From the NCBI RefSeq assembly GCF_009664975.1, contig NZ_WJXB01000003.1, forward strand, positions 682,001 to 746,000: DNA of 64,000 nt, in the 5' to 3' direction. Origin of the DNA: Paenibacillus monticola. Lineage in GTDB: Bacteria > Bacillota > Bacilli > Paenibacillales > Paenibacillaceae. Below are positions 27,290-37,100 of the stretch, in pieces; the first letter of the stretch is position 1, and the number at the start of each line of letters is the position of its first letter. The notes under the pieces are model-generated. The model saw only the letters and a program-made list of their open reading frames with translations, had not been told where the DNA came from and searched no databases. A program made the position numbers and the translations under genes.

Positions 27290-28804
27290 TTAGCCTCTAT
27301 CGGTTTGACCTTCCTTATACTCTGTAGGACTGCAGCCTGTGTATTCCTTGAATACCTTGGAGAAATAGTGCTGATCTCCGAAAGACAGTACCTCCGACAA
27401 CTCCTTCACCTTCATCTCCGGTTTGGCTGCAATCAGCCGGCAGGCTTCGGCAATCTTCAGCTGCATATAGTAATGCACGAAGGTTTGATGCGAATATTTT
27501 TTAATGATCCTGCTTATATAAGAGGGACTCACATGAAATTTGAGTGCCACATCGGTAATGGAGATCTGGGAGTAGATATGCTGCTGCAAGTATTGATCCA
27601 ACTGCTGGAACAGCTCCTCGCCACTCTTTTTCTTCTGATGATTCAACCAATCAAAGCACCGCTCCGTCCAGTCGAGCACGGCTTCCACGAAAGCCTCATA
27701 GCTCTCACTCTTCAGCATCCGCTGCACTTCATCCTCCAGCTTCAGCCCATCCTCTGAATCCTGATAATAGCCTAAGCTACTGAAGGTCTCTGCCAGGGAC
27801 CAGATGAACCTTTCCAGCTCGGTGATCCGGATATTAGCAGTATTAAAATTCAGCAGTTGCTGCCCCAACAGCAGCAAGCAGCGTTCCTTTTGCCGCTGTT
27901 CGATCATGTCTGTGAAATGCTTCGTCAACCTCTCAATTTCACCGCCTGGCAGCATTCCCTTAGGCATTGTATAAGCTGTGTCCATAAGACGGCTGGACAC
28001 AGACAGCTGCTCATTCATCAACTTATCCAACTTCTCATAGACCTTACCCAGCATCCGGTTCACTACAGGCTGCGGCTCGGCCGCTATGGAAACCTCAATG
28101 CCTTGAAGCTGCAGCTCAGCATAGATTCTCTTCATACATTCATAAACAGACGGATAAGTCTCCAACACCGGACTGCCTATGACAGCGAGAAACTGTTCAG
28201 GCAGCAGGGTAGGAAACACCCAGCAATCATGTGGTGCACAGACCTCGCTCAGGCAAGACTGAATCACCTGCCCGTTCCAGCGGTCCGGTCCCGGCCATGG
28301 TGTAAACAGCTGCCTGCGGAGGATCAGCATAATCTTGTCTCCGGCAGCAAATTTTGCTTGAGGCTCCAAGGACAAGAGGAACTGAGGCTCTACAATTCCT
28401 TCCAGAAGATCTTTAACACTGCCCTGCTGCTCCTGAAGATGGGCAACCAGCCGCTGCATCACTTCGGCAAGCTGATGGCGCTCCACAGGCTTCAGCAGAT
28501 AGTCGAACACTTGCAGGTTCAGTGCTTTGCGCGTATATTCGAAATCACTGTATCCGCTGATCAGCACAGCCTTCAGTTTCGGATTCACAAGCTTGCACTG
28601 TTCGATCAGCGCAAGTCCGTCCAGCTTGGGCATACGGATATCAGTCAGCAGGATATCAACGGGATGCGCCTTTATATATTCCAGTGCCTCCATCCCGTTC
28701 GACACAGTGGCTGTAATGCGGATGGGCAGTTCTGTTGACTGCATAAGTGCTTGGATATTCCGTAGAATCGGCTTGCTGTCTTCTGCAATGATAGCGGTGT
28801 ACAT
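27290..28804 (-). CDS. YesN-type response regulator (receiver plus AraC HTH)
   Basis: 504 residues. The receiver domain has Asp55 in ILLTDIRMPKLDG and Lys in YLLKPV. A poorly conserved helical middle follows, then a double-HTH AraC domain over the last 100 residues (ITDVALKFHVSPSYISRIIK, then SFGDQHYFSKVFKEYTGCSP). GGGAGGG precedes the ATG. It is 16 bases downstream of the YesM-type kinase. Such pairs activate a neighbouring sugar ABC importer, here the divergent binding protein and two permeases. Confidence 0.93.
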   Translation of the reverse strand: MYTAIIAEDSKPILRNIQALMQSTELPIRITATVSNGMEALEYIKAHPVDILLTDIRMPKLDGLALIEQCKLVNPKLKAVLISGYSDFEYTRKALNLQVFDYLLKPVERHQLAEVMQRLVAHLQEQQGSVKDLLEGIVEPQFLLSLEPQAKFAAGDKIMLILRRQLFTPWPGPDRWNGQVIQSCLSEVCAPHDCWVFPTLLPEQFLAVIGSPVLETYPSVYECMKRIYAELQLQGIEVSIAAEPQPVVNRMLGKVYEKLDKLMNEQLSVSSRLMDTAYTMPKGMLPGGEIERLTKHFTDMIEQRQKERCLLLLGQQLLNFNTANIRITELERFIWSLAETFSSLGYYQDSEDGLKLEDEVQRMLKSESYEAFVEAVLDWTERCFDWLNHQKKKSGEELFQQLDQYLQQHIYSQISITDVALKFHVSPSYISRIIKKYSHQTFVHYYMQLKIAEACRLIAAKPEMKVKELSEVLSFGDQHYFSKVFKEYTGCSPTEYKEGQTDRG

Positions 28805-28820
28805 CGCTGTCCCTCCCGGT

Positions 28821-30605
28821 TTAATAGAAGTCTTTGCTCATGGATGCGATAATCTGAACCGTGGCTCCCTTACCCTCCTCTGAATGGTGGTAGATGTTGA
28901 AGAAAAGTCGGTTCTTGTACATCAGCTTCAACCGGTTCACCGTATTTACAATGCCCATATTGCCGATCCCCGAAGTATTATTCTGAAGCTCGTACACCCC
29001 TGAATCCGAGCCATGGATATTGTCCAGAATTCCCTTAATCTTGCCCGGCTCGAAACCATCTCCGTTATCCCGGATTTCTATGGCCCACAGGCCGTTATAC
29101 ACCTTCACCCTCACCTGGATCTTCCATGGCGGGTCCGTGTTCTTAAAAGCATGTTCAATACAGTTCTCCACGAACGGTTGTATGACAAGACGGGGCAGCT
29201 CAATCAGATCAAACAGCTCATCCTCATCAATCTCCCACTCCAGATCATCCTCGAAATTGTGCTGAATCAGAGACAAATAATGCTGGGTATGCTTCAGTTC
29301 CTCCGTTAAAGTGACATGCTGATAGGGGGAAGACACAATATAGCGCAGGCTATCTGACAAATGTTTGCACATTTCTGTTACGACCACATTTTTACCTTCC
29401 TGTGCGGCAATACTGATGAGATACAGAACATTGTGTATGAAATGGGGGGCAATCTGCGCTTGAAGTGCTGAATTCCGCGACTTCACCTCTTCATGCAGCG
29501 CAAACTTTTCCCGTTCAATGGATTCCTGCAACCGTTCGAGCAGCTCCTGAAAGGCCCCATTCAGTTGAATCAACTCATTGTTGTGCGTGCGCGTGTCCGC
29601 CTTCACATTCATATTGCTGTAGTTAATCCGCAGAATCTGGCTGCGCAGCTTACGGATAGGAAGCAGCAGATTTTTCGTAGAGAAGTAGATAAAGATGAAC
29701 GAGAACAGGATCAGCGCTGTAATCAGCAGAATGGAGATATATTTCACCGAATTGACAGGTCCTAGCACAAAGCTCTTCGACGTCACAACGTAAGTGGTCC
29801 AGCCGGTTTCAGCCGATCTATTATAGGCTACATAGTTCTGGTTGCTGTCCAGATAGATTCCGGTTACCGATGTGGAAGCTGCAAAATCCGGAACCTCTTC
29901 CCCTTGCTGAAGCACTGGGGAACTTGAGATCAGCTGATTTTCCATATCTACAATATAAACCTTGCTATTGGCAATGCCGGCTGCAGATCTTTTCAGATAT
30001 TCCTGATCCAACTGGATCGCCAGATAGCCGAACACCTGACCATTCTGGTTCATAATCGCCCGCACAAAGGATATTACGTTCGTTGGCTGGCGGTACACAG
30101 CGTAACCGCTTGCACTCCAGGTCGTAAGCTTACCGCTTTCCTCCAGGAACGGTACAAGCGAAGTCGGATTGCCGGCGTATCCGATATAAGAGGCCACCTC
30201 CGCCCCTTTCAGGTTATAAATAATCATATCTTCAATATTCCGACTCGGGCCAAGTGCCTGGAACATGATATCCCTGAGCCTGCGGCTCCGTGTCAGTCCC
30301 TCAAGGGTAAGCTTCGAGTAATCACCAGCGGACAGCAGAGTGAATATGTCTTTATTCGACAGAATCCGCTGGGACAGCTGATTCTGATTATTAATATAGA
30401 GATTGAGCTGATCGCTGACTTTGGCGGCTGCCATCTTCATTTCATTCTCCGTTTTGTCCTTCAGCGGATGAATGACCATAATGTTAACATAGACCAGGAA
30501 ACAGCCTAGCACAATCAGCAGCAAAAGCATGAAAGTCAGAAAAAACTTCGTTTGCAGACTGGCCTGAACCCTGCCCCTGCCAAATTTTCTGTACATGGTA
30601 GCCAA
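28821..30605 (-). CDS. YesM-type sensor histidine kinase
   Basis: 594 residues. Membrane helix about 20-42, extracytoplasmic dCACHE-like sensor about 45-285, second helix about 290-312, HAMP to about 365, then LytS/YesM-type His_kinase with the phosphorylated His in QAQIAPHFIHNVLY, and HATPase_c (VENCIEHAFKN, DNGDGF, GIGNMGIVNTVNRL). The TTG at 30605 follows GGGAGGATTCAAC at good spacing; the next ATG (30596) is too far. The partner regulator follows after 16 bases. The likely signal is an extracellular sugar or its binding protein. Confidence 0.93.
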   Translation of the reverse strand: MATMYRKFGRGRVQASLQTKFFLTFMLLLLIVLGCFLVYVNIMVIHPLKDKTENEMKMAAAKVSDQLNLYINNQNQLSQRILSNKDIFTLLSAGDYSKLTLEGLTRSRRLRDIMFQALGPSRNIEDMIIYNLKGAEVASYIGYAGNPTSLVPFLEESGKLTTWSASGYAVYRQPTNVISFVRAIMNQNGQVFGYLAIQLDQEYLKRSAAGIANSKVYIVDMENQLISSSPVLQQGEEVPDFAASTSVTGIYLDSNQNYVAYNRSAETGWTTYVVTSKSFVLGPVNSVKYISILLITALILFSFIFIYFSTKNLLLPIRKLRSQILRINYSNMNVKADTRTHNNELIQLNGAFQELLERLQESIEREKFALHEEVKSRNSALQAQIAPHFIHNVLYLISIAAQEGKNVVVTEMCKHLSDSLRYIVSSPYQHVTLTEELKHTQHYLSLIQHNFEDDLEWEIDEDELFDLIELPRLVIQPFVENCIEHAFKNTDPPWKIQVRVKVYNGLWAIEIRDNGDGFEPGKIKGILDNIHGSDSGVYELQNNTSGIGNMGIVNTVNRLKLMYKNRLFFNIYHHSEEGKGATVQIIASMSKDFY

Positions 30606-30737
30606 GTTGAATCCTCCCTGAACCTTTTGATGCTCCTACTTTACAACCAAACCGGTAAATGAACAAGCTGCTTTACAGTTCAGGATATTACACAGAAAGA
30701 GTCAAGTACAAACATGTACCTTACACAGACATCATTC

Positions 30738-30762
30738 TATAATCAAAATGTAAACGGATTCA
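30738..30762 (+). promoter_or_regulatory. sugar-importer promoter with CcpA (cre) site
   Basis: A perfect -10 TATAAT lies at 30738-30743. TGTAAACGGATTCA (30749-30762) matches the cre consensus TGWAANCGNTNWCA at all but one defined position and covers the expected transcription start. CcpA bound there would block initiation when preferred sugars are present. No good -35 was seen, as expected for an activator-dependent promoter. Confidence 0.7.
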
Positions 30763-30797
30763 CAACGATAGAAAATTTCACTACGGGGGCGATCCAC

Positions 30798-32129
30798 ATG
30801 AATGACAAAATGAAAAAAATCGCAACAGGTCTGTTGGCTGGTGTAATGACACTGTCACTGGCTGCATGCGGCTCTAACAATTCAGGCTCCGGCAATGCTT
30901 CAGCAACTAACAATGGAACTGGAAACAGCAGCAACACCGGGGAAAAGGTAACCATTGAGCTTGCCATCTCCAAAAGCTCGCAAGATTCGGCATTTGTCGC
31001 TCAGGATCTGCTTGATGAGTTTGAACAGAAAACCAATATTAAAGTGAATCTTCAGCTGCTTCCGGCTGAACAGACAGCCACCGTCCTGCAAACCAAACTG
31101 GCCGTTGACGAGGTCCCTGACCTTATTCAATACAACCTGGCCAGTGCCGTAACGGATCTTAACCTGGAGCGCAACTTCGAAATTCTCGACAATGAGCCTT
31201 GGGTGGGCAGATTGCTGAACAAGGATGTGCTCTCCGCTAACGATCATGTCTACAGCTTCCATGTCAGCCAAGATACAGGAATGCAGGGAGTTGTGTATAA
31301 CAAGGATATCTTCAAAGAACTGGGCCTTGCCATTCCGAACAGTTACGAGGAATTCCTCGCCGTATGCGAGAAGATCAAGGCCAGCGGCGTTACACCAGTC
31401 TTCATGCCATTCAAAGATAACTGGGCCGCGAATATCTGGCCGGCTGCCGCTTTTGCGGACTGGGCCGCAAAGAACGAACCCTCCCTTTTCGACGACATCA
31501 ATGCCGGCCGTAAAAAATGGTCCGATGTTCCGGAATTCGCCACTTTCCTTCAGCAGCAATATGACGTCTACAAAAAAGGCTACACCAACACTGACATTCT
31601 CAGCGACAGCTACGATATGGCCGTTGGCAAATTCCTGAATAAAGAAACCGCGATGATGTTCATGGGAGACTGGCTGATTGTGAACGTGGCCGAAAAAGAT
31701 CCGAGTATGCACCTGGGCCTGTTCGCCATTCCTTCTTCCGATGGCGCAAGTCTTGGCGCGAGCCCGCTGGGCGGCCAATTATTCATTCCGAAAAAAGCCA
31801 AGCACATGGATGAAGCCAAGAAATTCCTGGAGTTCATCGCCAGCAAAGAAGTAGCGCAGAAAATTGTCGACGCTCAGGGTTATGTATCCAACTTCAGCGA
31901 TGTCACTACGCCGAAGCTTCCGGAATACAAGCAGGAAATTGTCGATCAATACATCACACCTAAGAAGACGGTGCTGACTACCGATGCTTACATGATCGTA
32001 GACCGCAGCGAGCTGTATCGTCTGCTTCAGGATGAGTTCGCCGGTGGCCTAGACCCTGCGGGCGTTCTTAAAGCCTGGGATGAGAAATTCAGCCAGCTGA
32101 TGAAGGACAAAGGAGCAGAGGGATTCTAA
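30798..32129 (+). CDS. sugar ABC transporter binding lipoprotein (CUT1)
   Basis: 443 residues. The signal peptide ends in a lipobox SLAAC (Cys24), followed by a Ser/Asn/Gly linker and a family 1 extracellular solute-binding domain (EKTNIKVNLQLLPAEQTA, VYNKDIFKELGL, MGDWLIVNV). It is tethered outside the membrane and delivers oligosaccharide or sugar to the two permeases that follow. The ATG at 30798 with GGGGGC upstream is the best start; the longer frame from 30714 would run through the promoter. No ATP-binding subunit gene is nearby, so a shared MsmX-like ATPase elsewhere is expected. Confidence 0.93.
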   Translation: MNDKMKKIATGLLAGVMTLSLAACGSNNSGSGNASATNNGTGNSSNTGEKVTIELAISKSSQDSAFVAQDLLDEFEQKTNIKVNLQLLPAEQTATVLQTKLAVDEVPDLIQYNLASAVTDLNLERNFEILDNEPWVGRLLNKDVLSANDHVYSFHVSQDTGMQGVVYNKDIFKELGLAIPNSYEEFLAVCEKIKASGVTPVFMPFKDNWAANIWPAAAFADWAAKNEPSLFDDINAGRKKWSDVPEFATFLQQQYDVYKKGYTNTDILSDSYDMAVGKFLNKETAMMFMGDWLIVNVAEKDPSMHLGLFAIPSSDGASLGASPLGGQLFIPKKAKHMDEAKKFLEFIASKEVAQKIVDAQGYVSNFSDVTTPKLPEYKQEIVDQYITPKKTVLTTDAYMIVDRSELYRLLQDEFAGGLDPAGVLKAWDEKFSQLMKDKGAEGF

Positions 32130-32212
32130 TTCATTCGAATTAACCATACAACAGGCAGAATAAAGTCCGCTCAGGGCTTTATTCTGTCCTAGCTATATAG
32201 GAGTGTGAAGAG

Positions 32213-33085
32213 ATGAAAATATCAAAGAAACTATACTCGTATTACCTCATCTGGCCTGCACTATTGATCTATTCCATTTTTTTCGTGCTTCCTGCACTCA
32301 CCGGGCTCTTCTATTCCTTCACCGATTGGCGGCTGGACCGGGAGTCCATCAAATTTATCGGCTTTGACAACTTTGAACGTATTTTCACCGACAGAACCCT
32401 GCTGCTCGCCATCAAGAATACAGCGATCTTCGCCGTAGTCACCGTGTTAGGCAAAAACCTGCTCGGGATCGCGCTTGCTGTCGGCTTAAACATGAAGCTA
32501 AAATCCAAAAATGTTCTGCGGGCTATTTTTTACTCTCCCTCAATCTTAAGCGTTTTGGTTATTAGCATTGTGTTTACTCCCATGCTGCGCTCCGATGGTA
32601 CGATTAACCGCATATTCGATGCCGTGGGCCTGCATTCGTTGAACCAGGCCTGGCTGACCAATCCGTCGATCGTCATCTTGACCGTTGCCGCGGTCTCCAT
32701 CTGGCAGCATACCGGATTCCAAATGGCCATCTACTTGGCCGGATTACAGTCCATTTCCAAAGAATACTATGAAGCAGCTACTATCGATGGGGCCGGGTCA
32801 TGGCGGAGCTTCCGCAGCATCACCATTCCGCTCTTGCTCCCTGCGATCAACATCAATCTGATGCTCACCCTGATCGGCGGCCTCAAGGTGTTTTCCGAGG
32901 TATTCGTGCTCACCGGCGGGGGACCGGGCAATGCTTCGCAGGTTGTAGGCACCATCATCCTCCGCTCGTTCGGTGAAGGCAGTTGGGGCCTTGGTACAGC
33001 AGTCAACACACTGCTATTCGCTGCAGTAACCATCATTGCCATTCCACTGCTGATCTTCATGCGGCGTAAGGAGGTATCGGAATAA
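32213..33085 (+). CDS. sugar ABC permease (UgpA/MalF type)
   Basis: 290 residues, six predicted helices. The cytoplasmic EAA loop reads EAATIDGAGSWRSF (about residues 186-199), which contacts the ATPase. AGGAGTG precedes the ATG. It overlaps the next permease by one base (TAATG), showing translational coupling. Confidence 0.93.
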   Translation: MKISKKLYSYYLIWPALLIYSIFFVLPALTGLFYSFTDWRLDRESIKFIGFDNFERIFTDRTLLLAIKNTAIFAVVTVLGKNLLGIALAVGLNMKLKSKNVLRAIFYSPSILSVLVISIVFTPMLRSDGTINRIFDAVGLHSLNQAWLTNPSIVILTVAAVSIWQHTGFQMAIYLAGLQSISKEYYEAATIDGAGSWRSFRSITIPLLLPAININLMLTLIGGLKVFSEVFVLTGGGPGNASQVVGTIILRSFGEGSWGLGTAVNTLLFAAVTIIAIPLLIFMRRKEVSE

Positions 33086-33915
33086 TGAACTTTTCACGTA
33101 AAATGGCTTGGCGTAACTATCTGGTCGAAGGGTTCTTGATCTTGGCCTCACTGCTGATTATCCTGCCGCTGCTAATTATGATTTTTGGAAGTTTTATGAC
33201 CAGTACGGAGGTGCTGAAGTTCTCGCTGCGGCTCCCAGACAAATGGATGTTCTCCAACTATTCAAAGGTCTTCAGCGAAGGCGGTCTAGGGCGTGCGTTT
33301 CTGAATGGAATGCTGATTACCGGCGTTTCTTCCATTTTGAATATCTTCATCTCTTCGGCGGCCTCCTTCATTCTAGTCCGCAGAGATACCAAATTATCTA
33401 ATTTTATGTACATGTTCTTCTTTATGGGACTGATTGCTCCGATGTCCACCATCACTACGATCCGAGTCGTGCAGTGGATGGACTTCTACGGCAGCATCAC
33501 CAGTGTAATCCTGATCTATGCCTCTCTCAACACCGCGTTCAGCGTGTTTCTCTACAGCGGATTCATCCGTTCCATCCCCAAAGCGCTGGATGAGGTTGCT
33601 TTCTTGGAGGGTGCCAATACGTTTGATGTTTTTTTCAAAATCGTGACGCCGCTGATCGTTCCGGTCAACGCAACCGTAGCGATCATGGTCTTCATGTCCG
33701 TCTGGAACGACATCACCATTCCGCTCTATTTCCTGACCGACAGCTCGAAATGGACGATGCCTCTCTCAGTATACAATTTCTACGGCAAATACAGCCGGGA
33801 CTGGAACCTGATCTTCGCGGATCTGGTGCTGACCTCGCTGCCCGTGCTCATCCTGTACTTGTTCTGCCAAAAGTACATTGTGAGCGGACTTACCGCGGGT
33901 GCAGTCAAGGGGTAA
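33085..33915 (+). CDS. sugar ABC permease (UgpE/MalG type)
   Basis: 276 residues with about six helices. The EAA-like loop is EVAFLEGANTFDVFFKIVTP (about residues 171-190). It forms the second half of the channel with the preceding gene. The last gene of the operon, it is followed directly by a terminator. Confidence 0.93.
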   Translation: MNFSRKMAWRNYLVEGFLILASLLIILPLLIMIFGSFMTSTEVLKFSLRLPDKWMFSNYSKVFSEGGLGRAFLNGMLITGVSSILNIFISSAASFILVRRDTKLSNFMYMFFFMGLIAPMSTITTIRVVQWMDFYGSITSVILIYASLNTAFSVFLYSGFIRSIPKALDEVAFLEGANTFDVFFKIVTPLIVPVNATVAIMVFMSVWNDITIPLYFLTDSSKWTMPLSVYNFYGKYSRDWNLIFADLVLTSLPVLILYLFCQKYIVSGLTAGAVKG

Positions 33916-33930
33916 ATAGAATAACTCATG

Positions 33931-33985
33931 GAATCAAGAAAGGTGAGGTAGTGCCATTATGGCCTGCTTCACCTTTTTTTGATTC
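33931..33985 (+). terminator. terminator of the sugar-importer operon
   Basis: A long near-perfect palindrome from GAATCAAGAAAGGTGA to TCACCTTTTTTTGATTC, with an inner GCC/GGC pairing and a T7 tract. Confidence 0.85.
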
Positions 33986-34025
33986 TGCGGGTTCTCCGGG
34001 ACCGCTTGGGGGATTGTTAGACAGG

Positions 34026-34371
34026 GGCCCCGCTAAACGCAGTTAATCTATCTGCTCTGGTGATGACCTACAGCACCAACTCGTCCACCAATACCCTGAT
34101 CACGAATTATTTCGTGTCAGTGAACCCGAGTCCCAAGGATGCGGTGTATTCAACTCGCTGCAAGAGGACTTCCGGATCAACCGCTCCAATAGCTACGTCG
34201 CCGCTTAATTGTTGCGGACAACAACGGAAAGTTCCTGGGTGGATAACTCCGCCGTTCCGCTTACCCTACACAATATCGGTCAAATTACCGGCCTTAATAA
34301 CGATACTGAGGAGAAATGGGATCATAATAAAGACAACACCTTTAACGTTACCCAAGTGACATTTCTTTAAT
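34026..34371 (+). pseudogene. shattered remnant of an unrecognised gene
   Basis: Protein-like sequence moves between frames: NAVNLSALVMTYSTNSSTNT and NYFVSVNPSPKD in one frame, then VFNSLQEDFRINRSNSYVAA and, after a TAA, TTESSWVDNSAVPLTLHNIG and TFNVTQVTFL in another. No start codon with a ribosome site and no family were recognised. Ser/Thr/Asn richness suggests part of a secreted protein. Its end overlaps the DUF6979-like gene by some 20 bases, so the assignment is weak. Confidence 0.35.
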
Positions 34372-34724
34372 TGCTGATTTAATTTCTTCTCTTGGAACTC
34401 TCCTTTTATCATATAAACTGCTATATGTAGCATAAGGATATTGCTCGCCATTCATGACCTCTCTCCATAGTTCAAGCTTATCTACTGCCAATTCAGGTTT
34501 GACTCTTAGATTTAAAACTGCCTGAATGGCATACTCCTTGTTGTTCTGTGATGTACTTCGCTCGGCATAGTTACCTTTACAATACCTTTCACTATACCAA
34601 CTTCACACAAGCCAAGAAAAGCATTCTTAGAACATGATTTTCGTTGTGCCCAAGTGCTTTCTCCAAATACATCTAAAGCAACTTCATTCCATGCATTAAG
34701 CGGTTCAGACCGTTCTTCATTCAT
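34348..34724 (-). pseudogene. DUF6979-like protein gene with single-base frameshift
   Basis: From ATG 34724 (GTGGAG 7 bases upstream) the frame gives NEERSEPLNAWNEVALDVFG, then SCSKNAFLGLCEVGIVKGIVK. The continuation GNYAERSTSQNNKEYAIQAV lies in the next frame and runs to a TAA at 34348. One extra G in the AAGGTAAC stretch near 34560 would join them. The combined sequence (about 125 residues) matches what I recall of the small DUF6979 family, with its conserved AFLGLCE..LVKGIPKGNY-type core. Function unknown. Either a real pseudogene or a sequencing indel. Confidence 0.6.
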
Positions 34725-35049
34725 TATCAACTCCACAGCTATTGTAGTTACTCAATAAACCCTGCTGACAATGCAGCAATCCTCCAGCGCCCTGGACAGC
34801 GCCTTACTCGGGATGGGCTGCAGTATATTATTTATGTTCTTAGATATTTACATGGTTCGTAAACCATAGAAGTACAGCCGGCAGAGGATCAATCCTCACA
34901 TCAGGTGAACTGAGAGGGCAGGACGGTAGACAGTGGCTCTCTACCCTTGTTGCAAAAACAGCAAAACAGCGGTTCTCCTGCTACCGGAGAACCGCTGTTT
35001 TGCGCTGTGTTTTGCTGCTATATTCCGAATACTGATGTTCCCTGGCGGC
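34725..35049. other. no intact gene; possible membrane-protein tail
   Basis: A plus frame at 34771-34869 encodes about 32 residues ending in GCSILFMFLDIYMVRKP, which looks like the tail of a lost membrane protein, but without start signals. The terminator of the hexosaminidase operon occupies 34961-35003. Confidence 0.3.
34961..35003 (-). terminator. terminator of the GlcNAc operon
   Basis: A perfect 18-bp stem, GCAAAACAGCGGTTCTCC with its complement, encloses a 7-base loop, 47 bases after the GH20 stop on the minus strand. Confidence 0.9.
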
Positions 35050-36888
35050 TCAATGATCCATATGAAGCCTCATCTCTTGGTATAAGGTCTGCTCCAGATA
35101 ATCATGCAGATAAAAACGCGAGCTTACAAAATGTGCGGCCATATCGGAAGGCTGATACCGTTCCAGAGCCGCTGTCATACGGGGGCGGACATCCTCCCGT
35201 CCACGGCGGTTGTGCTGATAATTGTTCATCAAGGACTGCCATTCGGCTTCATCCCCCGGATACATCTCCTGACGGTAAACGTATTTATGGATAGCCCGAG
35301 AACGGTCCGTGGCGTCTTCAAAATCATGCATCACCGCAATCAGCTCGGCTAAATCCTTGTTGATCCGCACTTCATCAACCAGCTCCCAGATCAGATCATA
35401 ATAATCCTCCAGCCTGTACCGTCCATGAAGCTCACGCGTTTTCCCGGCAGGAATGCCATGGAACAGCTCCAGGAAGCGGTCTATATAAGTATCCGCATCC
35501 GCCTTCCGGTTCCAGGCCAGCTCGGCATGAAGCAGCATGGGATACCAGGTGGTTTCAAAAATTCCGTAAGGCACTCCAAGGCTGAAAGATCCTGTCCAGT
35601 TCGTAGCGACCACGCAACTGATGTGGAGACGTCCGCCCGTTTCCGCCCATTGCAGAAGATTATCCGTCCTATTGGCAAGCACGGGATAATTCTGATGCTC
35701 CGCCGAGTCGAAGCTGCGGACCGCTGGCGCGCCCATCACTTCAATGCCGAGGGCTCCGAATTTGCCCGCAAGCCCGGAGACTTCCGCTTCAACATTGCGG
35801 CCGTTATAGATCCAGATCATCGCCACACTCCGCGGGTCCAGCATCGCAAGCTCCTCGGGGGGGCATTTATCCAGCATATCATGCCAGAATACCGGTGTTT
35901 TGCCCCGGTTTGCCGTGAATTCAATCAGTTGGTTCAGGAAGGCGATGAACGCCCGCTCCCGGATTCCGCCGAAGGCTTCCCGGCATTGCCCGCACTCACA
36001 CAAGCTATACACTTCGTCGCAGCCGAGATGAATATAGGGGGAGCTCGGGTGGGCCTCCATCATCTCCTCCAGCAAATCCGTAATAAGCTGGTAGGATTCC
36101 GGACGGGACGGGCAGATTTCTCCGGTGGACGACGCGGTTTCACGGAGATGCCGCCACCGATCGTGCCGGAGCACATATTCCAGATGCCCAAAGCTCTGCT
36201 GGAGCGGAATAATCTCGATAAAATGTTCCGCCGCCACGCGCTGCAGCGCCTCCAGCTGCTCCGGACTCAGCGCATGCTGCGGGTGTGTCAGCTCCGGATA
36301 CTTCCGGAACGGAAACTTGTCCTCATATTCGATCAGGACCGCATTGATTTTGTAGATAGAGAAATCAGCCAGATAACTAATCAGCAATTCCGGCTTCGAG
36401 AAGGTCTGGCGAAGATCATAGTTCATCGCACGCAAACGGGTATCCGGCCAATCCATGATGGTTACGGGAGCGATCTCTCCCTGCGCATTCCGCAGCTGAA
36501 GCAGTGTCTGGAGTCCGTAGTACAGCCCGGCCGCATCCACGGCTTGGATGCTGACGCGATGCTCCGACACCTCAAGCATGTAGCCCTCCTTCCGGCCTTC
36601 CAGAAGCGAAAGCTCCGCTTCCGGCACTCCGGCTGGGCGAGGTCGCGCCGCGCCGATCTGCGGAAGCCCGCCGGTCGCCTCCCCTGCCGCGCCGTGCAGC
36701 AGCAGGGAATAGCCGCATCCCTGTGTGAAGCAGGATAGCTTCGTCCCGGGAAATGCACGGCGGCAATGCCGCTCAAGCCTCAGCTCCTCCTGCTCCATCA
36801 TCAGACTCAGCGTGACACCGTCTTTGGTCTGAAAAGCGCTTCCGCCCTCTATCTTCAACTGTTGTGGTTCTGGCAGTAAATGATGCAT
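35050..36888 (-). CDS. GH20 beta-N-acetylhexosaminidase, intracellular
   Basis: 612 residues without a signal peptide. An N-terminal GH20b-like domain (about 1-145) is followed by a TIM barrel starting at DTRLRAMNYDLRQTF. The catalytic pair is Asp291-Glu292 in IHLGCDEVY: Asp orients the substrate N-acetyl group and Glu is the acid/base. It would release GlcNAc from the non-reducing end of chito- or other amino-sugar oligosaccharides inside the cell. AGGGGGAGAG precedes the ATG. It is the last gene of an operon with an oligosaccharide importer and NagB, which supports this substrate. Confidence 0.93.
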   Translation of the reverse strand: MHHLLPEPQQLKIEGGSAFQTKDGVTLSLMMEQEELRLERHCRRAFPGTKLSCFTQGCGYSLLLHGAAGEATGGLPQIGAARPRPAGVPEAELSLLEGRKEGYMLEVSEHRVSIQAVDAAGLYYGLQTLLQLRNAQGEIAPVTIMDWPDTRLRAMNYDLRQTFSKPELLISYLADFSIYKINAVLIEYEDKFPFRKYPELTHPQHALSPEQLEALQRVAAEHFIEIIPLQQSFGHLEYVLRHDRWRHLRETASSTGEICPSRPESYQLITDLLEEMMEAHPSSPYIHLGCDEVYSLCECGQCREAFGGIRERAFIAFLNQLIEFTANRGKTPVFWHDMLDKCPPEELAMLDPRSVAMIWIYNGRNVEAEVSGLAGKFGALGIEVMGAPAVRSFDSAEHQNYPVLANRTDNLLQWAETGGRLHISCVVATNWTGSFSLGVPYGIFETTWYPMLLHAELAWNRKADADTYIDRFLELFHGIPAGKTRELHGRYRLEDYYDLIWELVDEVRINKDLAELIAVMHDFEDATDRSRAIHKYVYRQEMYPGDEAEWQSLMNNYQHNRRGREDVRPRMTAALERYQPSDMAAHFVSSRFYLHDYLEQTLYQEMRLHMDH

Positions 36889-36912
36889 GGCTCTCCCCCT
36901 AATCTTGCAGCT

Positions 36913-37100
36913 TCATTCTGTATTACACTGGCACTTCACACCGTTCTTCCAGCATTCCAGCAGCTTCAGCCGTGTTCCGTCCTCCGCAAGCTCGGTCACA
37001 GCGGCAATCTTCCCCCCCCGGCAACCATCAATTCAATCGGCTTGCCGGTTCTGTAGTGCCTTCCGGCAATGCTCTCCCGCTCTTCCGGCACAGCCGTCAT
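36913..37100 (-). pseudogene. nagA: GlcNAc-6-P deacetylase-type gene with internal deletion
   Basis: The ATG at 37100 overlaps the nagB stop (ATGA), normal for a coupled nagB-nagA pair. About 40 residues follow (TAVPEERESIAGRHYRTGKP, then IELMVAGG...KIAAVTELAEDG), the N-terminal strand region of an amidohydrolase. The G8 run at 37012-37019 puts this out of frame (six or nine G would be in frame). The sequence then passes directly into LKLLECWKNGVKCQ and a stop, which looks like a C-terminus. The metal-binding barrel of some 300 residues is absent. The NagA identity rests on position and N-terminal style, and the tail on resemblance only. Confidence 0.65.

Noticed and set aside
35425..36738. 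437-codon open frame on the plus strand
   Set aside because: It lies fully antisense to the GH20 gene, is rich in Arg/His/Gln with no domain, and has no ribosome site. Long antisense frames are common opposite GC-rich genes.
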